From Trichoplax adhaerens (taxonomy: Eukaryota; Placozoa; Uniplacotomia; Trichoplacea; Trichoplacidae), in the NCBI RefSeq assembly GCF_000150275.1, contig NW_002060945.1, positions 1,740,199 through 1,804,198 of the forward strand: 64,000 bases of DNA. Reading direction: 5' to 3'. Position 1 is the first letter of the stretch. Every line of letters starts with the position of its first letter. Of this stretch, positions 1 to 12,100 are shown piece after piece. Under the pieces are notes generated by a model. The model was not told the DNA's origin, ran no database searches, and saw only the letters and a list, made by a program, of their open reading frames with translations. A program made the translations under genes and the position numbers.

Positions 1-3000
1 AAGCGATTATCTGTCGAAAGGATCTATCAAAAGAAATCGCAATTGGAACACATACTCCTTAGACCCGATACCTATATCGGATCAGTTGAGCATATCACGC
101 AAACTATGTGGGTTATCGAGGATGGCAAGATGATGAATAAGAGCATTACTTATCCTCCTGGCTTGTATAAAATCTTTGATGAAATTTTAGGTGTGCTACT
201 CACTAATGCAAACTGTATCATACCTTTGATAGAATACGTACAATATTATTACAATGAATCAATGATTATTAAAATACTTTTCAAGCTTGCTCTTTTGTCC
301 TAAATGCAACGTCTAAATTATTATTTCTTTCATTTTGTATACTAGTTAATGCCGCGGATAATAAGCAACGAGATCCAAGGATGGATACCATCAAAATTAC
401 AATTGACCCGTAAGGATTTTACATTCGGAATAGTTGTCATTAATATTTCACAAGGAATACGTGAATTGTATCTATAAAATTTCTATCGATTTCCTGTACT
501 AACTTATGTAAACATAAATTTTTGCTTCACAGCGAAAACAACTTGCTTAAAATTTGGAATAATGGGCGCGGTATTCCAGTAGAAATACACCGTGAAGAAA
601 ATGTCTATGTACCGACCTTAATATTTGGTCACTTATTAACATCGAGTAATTATAACGATGATGAGCGCAAAGTTACCGGCGGCAGAAATGGATACGGTGC
701 TAAACTTTGCAATATATTCAGCACAGAATTTAAAGTGGAAACTTATTCTGCTGACTCTGGTAAACAATTCTCACAGGTAATGAATTTATTAGTTTCGATT
801 CAAGTTATGAATCGATTCTTATATGTATTTATCTACTTGGCTAATACAGCATTCACATCGTTATATTTAGACTTGGAATAACAATATGTCTAAGGCACGA
901 GAACCTAAGATTACCGCAATTGAAAAATCCAAGCAAGAATTTACGTGTATTACTTTTAAACCAGATTTACAAAAATTTGGTTTAACACATCTGACTTCCG
1001 ATATTGTTTCGCTAATGACTCGCCGAGCTTACGATATAGCTGCAGCAGCTAGAGGTGTTAAAGTTTATTTGAATGGTGATCGAATACCTGTAAGTATTGC
1101 AGTTATGTATTTGTTCTCCTGCTAATGATTGCCGTTATACATAAATAGATGATTTCTACTACATTTTGATGAAGTAATAAAACTCATGTTGGGAACTAAA
1201 ATATAACATTTGCCATCTTAAAGATAAAAACGTTTAAGGATTATGTGGAACTGTTTCTGGCAAATGAAGAAAAGGATGATGGAGAAGAAGACAAGGAAAA
1301 ACGTAAAATCACTCACGAAATTGTTAATGGTCGGTGGGAAGTTTGCTTGACAGCTAGTGATAGAGGCTTTCAGCAAGCAAGCTTCGTCAATAGCATAGCT
1401 ACTACGAAGGTAAAATTAATAATATTAATGCTGATATTATCTCGTGTATAGAAGTATAAAGGAATTATAAGAAAGTTGACGCTAAATTATCTAGATCAGT
1501 CAACGTGATTCTTGCTTATCACAATAGGGTGGTACTCATGTCAATCATGTCGTGGATCAGTTAGTTGAAAAGTTGATGGGCGCAGTTAAAAAGAAGAACA
1601 AAGGTGGAATCGATGTAAAGCCTTATCAAATTAAAAATCATATGTGGGTCTTTATCAATTGCTTGATCGAAAATCCATCGTTTGACTCTCAAACAAAAGA
1701 AAATATGACACTTCGTGCTAAATCTTTCGGATCGTCCTGTAATTTGAGCGAAAAATTTATTAAAGGAGTAAGCTTAATTTGGTATAGTTTATGGCCAAAT
1801 CTAGTGTATATATATGCATACACAACGTAACTTTTGCTTAAGGACGATACTATTTATTCGCTAGGCTTTGGGATGCGGTGTTGTCGAAAGAATATTGAAT
1901 TGGGTTAGGTTTAAAACTCAGGTAAAATTTAGTATTTAAAATATCTAAATCATGATTATGTTAGCGTGCTTACGAAATAATTCTTAACATTTCATTTCTT
2001 GGTTATAGGCACAACTATCAAAGAAGTGTTCGGCATCCAAACACTCTAAGCTTAAAGGCATTCCCAAACTCGATGATGCTAACGATGCAGGAACTAGAAA
2101 TTCCAGTGATTGCACCTTAATTTTAACGGAAGGTGATTCAGCAAAAGCACTAGCTGTTTCAGGATTATCCGTAGTTGGTCGTGATAAATATGGTGTGTTT
2201 CCTTTACGTGGGAAATTATTAAACACTCGTGAAGCGTCTTCTAAGCAGGTGAGTGTCATATTTGTTTTATAATCGGGCAAGTCGTTGGATTGCTTTACAT
2301 TTCCTAAAAATAGATGTTACACTGTTTTGATATAAGTTCCTTTCTAATCATGTTACCTCATATAGGTTATGGAAAATGCTGAAATTAACAACATTATCAA
2401 AATTTTGGGTCTTCATTATAACAAGAAGTACAATGATGACGTCAGCTTGAAATCATTGCGTTATGGCAATTTGATGATAATGGCTGATCAAGATCAAGAT
2501 GGTTCTCATATAAAAGGACTCTTAATCAATTTTATACATCATAATTGGCCTTCACTTTTACAACAACCCTTTTTGAAGGAATTTATAACCCCTATTGTGA
2601 AAGTAACTAAGGGTAAAAACGAAATAGCCTTTTATAGTATACCTGAATTTGAAGAATGGAAACAAAATACTGCTAGCTATAAATCATGGAAAGTAAAGTA
2701 TTACAAAGGTCTCGGAACCAGTACACCAAAGGAAGCCAAAGAATATTTCGCAGATATGTCTAGACATCGCGTTGCATTCAGATATGATGGCAACGACGAC
2801 GATACTGCTATACAACTTGTAAGATAATTCTACATTCGTAATTATCTCAGGATTTATGAAATATTTATTGCAATAATTTTAATTATTACGAGCAGTCTAT
2901 TCTCTCGGTGTAATTGAAGATGACATCTTACTATGTCAGATTGCTAATTAAATGAAATTAAATTACTATTGTCTAGGCATTTAGTAAGAAGATGATTAGT

Positions 3001-6000
3001 GAAAGGAAAGAATGGCTCAACAAAAGTATGGAAGACAAAAAGAATCGAAAGTTGAATAATAAGCCTGAGGTTAGGAAGTAATAATTAGAAATTATATAAT
3101 TTGCATATTTCTTAAACGATCTAAAAATTATTCCAATTCTTTCCAAATTATGCACATTCTAGCCTTATCTATATGGTAAAGAAGTATCCGATATCAGCTA
3201 TAGTGATTTTGTTAACAAAGAACTGATTCATTTCTCCAATGCTGATAACATACGTTCAATCCCTTCTTTGATGGATGGTAAGTATCACAGCTATTACATT
3301 GATAGGGCGAGGATATATAAATATGATTAATTTTTAATATATTTTGATGATATAGGCTTGAAGCCAGGTCAGCGGAAAGTATTATTTACTTGCTTTAAAC
3401 GCAATGATAAGAAAGATATCAAAGTAGCTCAGTTAGCCGGTTCAGTAGCAGAAATGTCAGCTTATCATCATGGCGAGGTGATTATATGCTTGTTCATTTA
3501 GTGGGTATTACAATGTTCTATATCTAATTAGGAGTTTTGCTTACCTACTGTACAATTAGGCAAGTTTGATGGGAACTATAATTAATTTGGCTCAAAATTT
3601 TGTGGGAAGTAATAACATCAATTTATTACAACCTATTGGTCAATTTGGAACGAGACTTCATGGTGGTAAAGATAGCGCTAGCGCTAGATACATATTCACT
3701 ATGTTGAGTCCCGTGGCTAGGTATATGTTCGATCAAAAGGATGAACCGTTATTAGAATATCAGTTTGAAGATAATCTGCGGATTGAACCTGATTGGTATG
3801 CTCCTTTAATCCCTGTGGTATTGGTAAATGGAGCAGAAGGTATTGGAACAGGTTACAGCACACGTATACCGAATTATAATCCGAGAGAAATCGTTGATAA
3901 TTTGAAGCGCTTACTAGCTGGAGAGGAGCCGATAGAGATGGTATGTATTTTGCAATTATATATAGTTTATACATCTAGCTATAGCTCGTCGGTAAATTAT
4001 TTTAATCTAATTTATGCCTGTTTAGCATCCATGGTATAAAAATTTTAAAGGTGAAATCAAACAAGTTGAAGAGAATAAATACCAGATTGATGGTGTTATT
4101 AAGAAAATAAATGAAACCACCCTTGAAATTGTCGAACTTCCAATTCGTACGTGGACACAAGCTTACAAAGAAGGCGTTTTGGAACCTATGTTGCATGGTG
4201 GTGAGAAAACGCCAAGTTTTATAAGGTACGAGCAGTTAGTTTTGGTAGCATTCAATTGCCATACTGTTAGTGCTACAGCAGCATTTGAATATATGGTATA
4301 AGTTGACTTGCTCTTAAGCAAATAGATCAGAAGTAAAGCAACATGATTGTGAGAATTATAAGTAGTATCTCTAACTTAGAAAGTCTTTTCTTAGCAACTA
4401 CAAAGAATATCACACGGATACCACTGTTAGATTTATTGTCACTCTAACTGAAGCTAATATGGAAGCTGCTGAAAAAATTGGGCTATTAAAGAAATTTAAG
4501 CTAGAAGGCAGTTTCAGCACGAATAGTATGGTAAGAATGTAGCTTTCTAGACTCATGCTTTAGAGAGTTATAAATCGACGTAATCCTCTTTGTATAGGTC
4601 CTGTTTGATGCTCATGGTTGTCTACGAAGATACGGAAATGCTCAAGAAATTTTGAAGGAATTTTATGAAACAAAGTTGGAATTTTATGTGAAACGTAAAG
4701 AATGGTTAGAAGGACTTTTGGAAGCTGAATCTAGAAAATTAAGCAATCAAGCACGATTTATTTTGGAAAAGATTGATGGAAAACTTGCTATAGGTAAAAC
4801 TGTGAATAGGTGGTACAATTTAGTGAGTTCAATGACTTATTTATCATTAATTAACCGCGACATTATTTTACTCTAGAAAATAAGAGTAAACGCGACCTGA
4901 TCGCAATGCTGAAATCAGCAAATTTTGATTCTGATCCTGTTAAAAGCTGGCAAAATAAGCAGAAATCCGTCGTTGGTAATGATTTTTTAATCTCAACTTG
5001 TTTATTGCTAAATCAGCAAGGATCTTAGTTTTACTACTTGATAATTATATTAGAAAGTGAAGAAAGCGATGCATCTGAGCAAGAAACGGACGAAGGCCCA
5101 GATTTTAATTATATATTAAATATGAACATGTGGAGTTTAACTAAAGAAAGAAAAGATGAACTCATTGCCAACAAGAACAAAAAGGTAACTTGCAAATACG
5201 CCCGTAATATTCTTTAAATATTATAATATCTGTAATGTTTTAATTGCACAATTGTAAACTGAATTTGATATCATTAAAATGTGCTTAGATTGCTGAGTAT
5301 CAAACATTAAAGGAGAAAACTCCTAAAATGCTATGGCTTGAAGATATTGAAGTTTTCCTCGAAGAGCTGGAAGTGAGTTACATTAATTGATGATTTCTCT
5401 TATTATATGAATAGTTCTTCTGCCACATAGTGATGAATCTTCCCAAAAGTATAGTAGATATCAAATATACCAATATGAAATAAAACATTAAATAGGCACT
5501 TTTATAAGCCTTAACTTTAGGCAGTAAAAATTATCCGTAAAGTAAATTTAGGCATAGTAACTGCAGTTAAATTTGGGGATTAAATACTAATTTTACTTTA
5601 CTCGTACCATGTCCGCCTTCTGTAACTCGAAATTTGTTCGATGGAATTCTAATTGTACTATATAATCATGGTATAACATAGCCGACTGACGTCTATGCTG
5701 AGTGTAAACTGCTATGCTAGACTTGTGCGACGAAGGTAGAAAATTGCAATTACCCTGTAGTAAGCTTGTACTTTTATATTTGTTTCTCTAATAATTTCAT
5801 GAATACAGCTACTAACAAGCGAACGTGTGATAAACTCAGTGAGCCGTAGTTAGCGGGGCTTGATGTCTGAATAAGATATAAATTACATTTGAAAAACTGC
5901 AGCGTTTTTAAGGCGAAACAATACCACATCACAAAATTGCCAATTCGGTATACGTGCATTAAAATATAAACTAGACCCACAAACCCCACGTTTCCTTATA

Positions 6001-8040
6001 GTTAACTAATTGAAAAACATCATGCCAAATTGATATCATTTGATGATCTCACATTATTCGTTGATTGAAAATATCACATGACAGATTTCCAGTACCAGAC
6101 CTTCTGCGATACAGTAATGTACTTACTAGTCCGGTACTGTACGGTGCACGTGTGCTCACAGTACATTGCTAACTGTAGTCACATTTCAATATCTCAAAAC
6201 ATTTATTTTAGTGCACAGGGTGTGGTATATAAATAATGTAATTAAAGAATAAGAAATTACATGCTACTCACTACTAACTGCCAAACCTTACCTGTAGACT
6301 TGAGTCATTGCACAGCCTGATGCTTTATATTATTAATTCTACAGTATTACTACTCGTATTTTAGTTACTTTCCTTCTTTCCTAATATTCCAGGAACAATT
6401 TTTTGAAAATTAAATTCTGACGTTTAAATTTCTTTCCTGCATCAGAAAATTGAGCAAAAGGAGCGAGAGGAGGAATTACTTTGCAAAGGTATTACGCCAA
6501 AAATGGGAAAGAAGACTAAAGGCCGCGTAACAAAGAAAGGCAAACAAGAACAAGCACGTAAAGATCAGCCCGTGATAAAGAAGCAAAAGGCAACAAAAGT
6601 GTCCCCATCTGATATAAAAGATGTAATTGACGACTTCGACAACATTGGCGAGGAAGATCAGTATATGATGTCGTTGGCCGATAGAATGAAATTAAAGAAA
6701 GCGAAAGCTCCTAAGCCGAAAAATAATCTTATAGAAGATGATAATTTTAGCTTGGGCAGTATCAGCGACAACGGCAGTGATGACAGCGATATTGGCGACA
6801 TTGGTAATATTGTCAGTGGGCCTGCTCGTCGTACTCAGCGCGTTGCTACCAAAAAGGCCTATCGTTTCTCATCGGATGAGGAAGAAGATGATTACGGTGA
6901 AAGTAATAAACTCGATGACGATGACGCATTCACAATATCAGATGATGAGGACATTAGTTTTGCCATAGGTAATAAACGTGGAAAAAGTGCAAATATCAGT
7001 GCTCCGGCTAAAAACAAATTGACTGCACGCAAACAAGCACCTCCGGTTGAGCACGTTGAGGCTGCTAATAGGTCAGAACAACCACTTACTGAATCTGCTC
7101 CTATCTCAGATATGAATACAGCTTCAAAGTTACCTAATAGGAGAAGTTTAGATGATATTGACAAATCTGATGATGATAAGCCAGCTAAGAAAGCTAAAGT
7201 TACAGCTACTAAAAAAGCTACAAAGGCTGTAAAGAAAACCAATCCTGGTGGCCAACGAAAGCCACGTGTAACTAAACCTAAAGGAATTTCTGTCGGTAAG
7301 AAAGCTCAGGCATCGAAAAAGAAAGTGCAAGTAATCGATAGTGATAGCAATGATGATGATTTCATGCTACCACCTGTACGTGAAACAAACTCGAGCAAAG
7401 ATAGCTCCAGCTCGGCAGCAAATAACACTAAGAAATTCGTGTCACTATCACCTCGGAAACAAATCAGTAATAATCAAAAAGTAAGCACTACAAGCTAATC
7501 TTATTTTCCTTATACTTATGTTTAATAGCATTTGGCTAGTGTTGTTGAATGGAAGTTAGGTATATATGAAGATGTTTATAACTGTTAATTTGCTATGCCA
7601 CGATTTTTATTTTGTGCCGTTAGAATCTTTAATTCTTTCGTTTATTGTAGTATGCTATCTTAGAATAGTACTCGTCTTGATTACTTGATGCCATCATCAA
7701 ATTGAAATAAGTTTTATTGGTGCAGGTAACACATTGTTAAAATTTGAATATTTATACATAATTGTAGGCAGCGGCTACCAGCAAGAAACTAACTGCGACA
7801 GCAGCTGTTAATTTCAATGAAACTAAAGGCCCGAAAAAGAAAGTTAATACGAAGGCCCCAAAATCACGGAAAGTCATTATATCTAGCGATGAAGATGAAG
7901 TAGAAATAGTTACTGCAGCTAGACCTCGTAGAACAGCAACGAAAGCTAGCTACAAGTTTGAAGATGAAGGGAGTGAAGATGATATAGCCGCTATTGATTC
8001 AGATAATAGTTGGACGGGAAGTGAGGATAATGAGGATTAG
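1..8040 (+). CDS. TOP2: DNA topoisomerase II (5' end cut by the window edge)
   Basis: Type IIA topoisomerase: passes one DNA duplex through a transient double-strand break using ATP, in the nucleus. Twenty-one exons join in phase: 1-190, 346-409, 533-776, 871-1089, 1224-1409, 1528-1767, 1865-1921, 2009-2248, 2366-2818, 2977-3069, 3163-3277, 3356-3477, 3560-3940, 4026-4225, 4395-4530, 4598-4793, 4877-4975, 5054-5184, 5289-5372, 6446-7480, 7768-8040. They encode 1,585 residues; about 30-45 N-terminal residues lie upstream. Domain order: GHKL ATPase (RPDTYIGS, then GGRNGYGAKL), transducer, TOPRIM (EGDSAK in the 2009 exon, DQDQDGSH in the 2366 exon), winged helix with the catalytic Tyr of SARYIFTM (codon 3689-3691), then a long Lys/Asp/Glu/Ser-rich tail in the last two exons. 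All introns are GT-AG and no frame break is seen. The tail is weakly conserved in the family and carries nuclear localisation and chromatin-tethering functions in other animals. Confidence 0.97.
5373..6445 (+). other. Long intron before the C-terminal-domain exon of TOP2
   Basis: This 1,073-nt intron is several times longer than the other TOP2 introns (mostly 70-160 nt). It separates the end of the conserved core from the charged tail. No coding segment is recognised in it on either strand. Around 6100-6180 there is a cluster of GTAC-containing words (GGTACTGTACGGTGCAC), similar in flavour to blocks elsewhere in the window. Confidence 0.8.
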
Positions 8041-9156
8041 TTATATTTAGGCAAACATTGTTTATTTCTCTTCATGCCACAGCGACAATTTGTTGCTAAA
8101 CGAAGCTTTAGATTAATTTAAAACAGTGTTTTGCAAAGTAAGATACTTCGTTACGTGTACAGGTTATGAAGACAATTCTACGATTATATAAGCGCTATAG
8201 TGGCTTGACCAGTTCCTATTGTAAATAACTATCTGTGAAGTTTGCCAACTCTAATTATATTTTCAACTATTTTCGTGCAGTTTAATAATTGTACTAACTA
8301 CTGTATTTGTGATGCTGGTACCTTGACTGCCAAATAAACTGAATTCAATACCGAAAGGATCTTATTTTTTTTTAAATTAAACTTGATGAGATTTGATACT
8401 GTAATAGCGCAGTTAAAGCAATTATCGAATTTACTGTTAGTAATGATATCGATAATTGATAATCTTACTACATTAGCATGCATATATGTTGTCTGATCCA
8501 ACCAAGCTTGCATGCTTATTCGGTTGGATCAGGCAACATATATAAATAAGTAATTTATTCCTGAAGTATGCAATCACGATGCTTTGTAGTTTACACTTTG
8601 TAATCGATTGTCTAGTTAAGTGCAAACCAATCTGGTAATGTCATGCTCATTATTAATTTAATTTACAGTTAACCCTTATAGATGTTATGCAGTAGATAAT
8701 TATTTAATTTAATTTAATTCATAATTTCATATTTTGGTTACTAGTTCTTTATAGTACCTATAAGCAGAGAATTTAGAAATTACAACTGTAGAATAAACAC
8801 TATGCCATTCCTTTTCCGTCAGTCAACGACTAACATGCAAATAAATAATTTCGTTTGAGGTTATTTTATTGACTTAATAAATGAAAACAAGAGTTGATTA
8901 CAATTACTGTAGATCTAATATTACTACGATTCAGGTCACAGATGTAATCATGATGATAAATTCTAGTCTTGCCATCAATATGTTGCATTACCATAACAAT
9001 TACTTCATTTGGAGTATTTCATCAGCTATTCATCTACTTCTACAAGTATATATGTTCTGGCTAAGCGAATAAAAGGATCAAACTTTAGTCCCATTACTAA
9101 TGATTAATGCATTTTTGCCAATTTTATAGCTTTAAAGGTAATTAATAATATTACGG
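8041..9156. other. Convergent intergenic region between TOP2 and the D8C/Bark-like gene
   Basis: Both neighbouring genes end into this region. It contains a candidate TOP2 polyadenylation hexamer AATAAA at 8333-8338, about 290 nt after the stop, and a long hairpin at 8482-8543. No protein-coding segment with family resemblance is seen. Confidence 0.6.
8482..8543. repeat. Near-perfect inverted repeat (22-bp arms)
   Basis: The arm 8482-8503 is the reverse complement of 8522-8543 with a single T/C difference (a G-U wobble in RNA). The 18-nt loop, 8504-8521, contains AAGCTTGCATGCTT. It lies 440 nt past the TOP2 stop. It could be an RNA hairpin in a 3' UTR, a remnant of a small inverted-repeat element, or a chance palindrome. 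No terminal duplication is obvious. Confidence 0.7.
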
Positions 9157-12100
9157 TCATAAATTAAAATGTACCTCTTCATGTTCTTTATCCATTCGCT
9201 GCCATGGAAATCGTCTTCCGTACCGAAAGTACATCCAGGTTGCGATGGTGATAATTAGTCCCATCGCTAGGATTATAGAACAGACTGTAATTATAACTAC
9301 AACCGTTGTAGCAGGATGATCGGTTCTGGTCCCATTTCGGTATTCTAAAATAGTGAAGGATAAATATAGTAGTCGATAAGTAGGAAATAGATTTGCTATT
9401 TATACGAGTATCTTACCAAGTAGACTTACCGTTTGTAATTGCGGTTGTAGTGAAATTTCGGTCAGTTATGAGGGTCAAGGAAAACCAAGATCGAGCTATC
9501 ATCCTCTCATTATGCCTAGCCGTTACGACAACCGAGTTGATATGTAAATTAGTTATCCAAACTAATCGTATTAATGTTGTGATTAGCAGCTAAAATGCTC
9601 TCATTATAATTATTAATAAACATTGAAAGAGATTACTTACGATACAAATAATGTTATTACTGTCGACCCTAGCCGTTGATCTACTTGATCATTAGCATAA
9701 AGCCTTAAATCATTGCCACGAATCTGTTGGCATGATAAAAACCAACTGCCGTTTATTTGCTGACCATAAGATAAATACATCTTCGATGATAGCCCATCAA
9801 TTCGTATCTTACAATATTCTATCCAAGCGGCATCAGTCCCGATGAAATGTATATGGAGTGGAACATCACTGCCAACAGCTACATGTATGTCATTGGATTC
9901 GATTTGGAATTTATTTGGATCAACTGTAATCAAAGAGCACATTTGACAAATAGATCGATGACTTTGCAGCAATGGATGCAAACTATAAGCAAAGGTGCAT
10001 TGATAGAAAGCAGCGCTCAAATCAGTTACTTTCACCATAGCTGATGATAAACCTCCATAACCAAAATCGCAATACGAGAATAAACTTTGAAATTTGCTAT
10101 GGATGGATAATTGCTGCCAATCCCCAGGATGTGCACGACGGCCTAAGAAAGAAGTAAAGCGAATTCGATGACGCCTTGTACCGTTAGCGATGATTTTACC
10201 GTCGATTCTCATTGCAGTTGTTGGATAGAAATAAATTGTTGCCCCATCTAAAATATGAAGAACAGCCTTAGCATGAAGTCGAATAGATCGATAGATTAAA
10301 TGAGGTCTAGTTGAATTCCAAGTTTCATCTTGATCAATATCTCTATCATGAATATGAAATTCTGGCGTGATTGGCATTAACTGTTTATCCATAGCATATG
10401 GATAAAAATCGACAACATAACCACAACGACGCTGTTGAAAATCATTAATTCGTTCGCTAATTCCAATAATATTGTGACTACCCCAATAAGAAAAGCGAGC
10501 ATCAATAAAATCATGATAAGGAAGGCTTGATTCATCAGCAAATTCGTAGCGATTATGATAGTTTAATAATATGTTGTTACGGTAGGAACTTTGGCCTTCT
10601 TGATTACAAATAGTTACGCCAAGGCAAGACTTGTTGGCAACGTTTTGATCCTTAGTAACGCTTATTGCCATATTTCCCATGAATTGATTGTTATTAAATT
10701 GACTTCCATTCCATTTGCCAACTCCTTGACAGTTAACAGACATGATTGGAGCTCCTTGTGCGATATTGTGTATGATATAATTAAAATTGAATGCAACCCT
10801 TATTCCTTTAGCTAGAAAAATATCAATAACGGGATGATTGAATATATAATTATGGGATAACGTATTATTAATTACGAAAATATCTGGTCGTTGGGGCTGT
10901 ATTGCTTCTTTCTGCAGCGTTAACATCCGATTTTGGCTAATATTGAAGGCTAATGTAGCTTGATTTCCTATCTGATTGCCTAGAATATTATTACGTATCC
11001 ATACTTGACTGTATTGGAATTCATTTCTGCCCGATATATGAATTCCTCCTTGATTCCATCGTAATAAGCAATCGTCAATATAACTTGTTCCAATTGGATT
11101 CTGTATTTGAATGCCATAGCCATGATTCTTTTCGATTAAGCTATGCGAAATATTTAATTTTGCTTTTCGAAGCAATAAGGCATTGCCTTGAGCACCATGC
11201 AATTGACAGTATGTAAATTCGACATAATTTTTAACGATATCGATCATGTTATTACTCCCTCGAAGAAAAGAAACATAGCGAAAGAATCCATTCTGTAATA
11301 CAAGCTGCCAATGGAAATGATCATGATTGTCATTTAATTTGTTTTTATAGCCTTGATTAATATTGGGCATGAAAACAATCCTTGTGTTATTATCGCCTTG
11401 TGCTTGAATGGAACCGTAAACTATCATTTTAGATTGATGATTAAATCTTACTTGGCAACCTGGTGCTATGGTTAACTGGCCAGGATACCAGACTGCAAGG
11501 TTAATTCCTGACGGAATAACATGATACTTATTCTTTAACCATCGTTCATGATTGACAATTGCATCAAAGTGATATATAACTGTAGAAGATGAAGTTGTTG
11601 CTGTTGCACTATCTGTAGCGTTGTTCAATCGAAATTGGCGAAATAAGATGGGAGGCAATTGATTATCATCGTTGAAATCATGAATTCGCTTAGCGATTTC
11701 AAGTATATCACGGCTACCCCAGTAGCAATATCTTGCATCGATATAACCTTTATCAATATGATCAATGCTTCCAACTGGATTATAATGATGATTAAATGTG
11801 ATTAGTTCAAAGCTTCCATAAAAATTATTAAATATATTATTAGTTGCATTGATTACATTTTGCTGGACAAAGATGGCGGTAATAATGTCTGCAGTGTTGT
11901 AAACTATAGTATTGCGTTGAAAATATTGAATATGACTGCCAAGGTAAAGCATCCAAGATTTCTTTCCATTAACGATATTATGAGAAATGTTATTATCAGT
12001 AAATGAACTTGTACGGCTAAAACTAGCTGAGAGAAGATGATGAGGGAAAGAGATGTTATGATTTATAATAACATTATTACTAATTGTTCCTTGATCTGCG

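Noticed and set aside
8298-8513. Minus-strand frame of 71 codons overlapping the hairpin arm
   Set aside because: No family resemblance, and AT-rich random frames of this length are common here.
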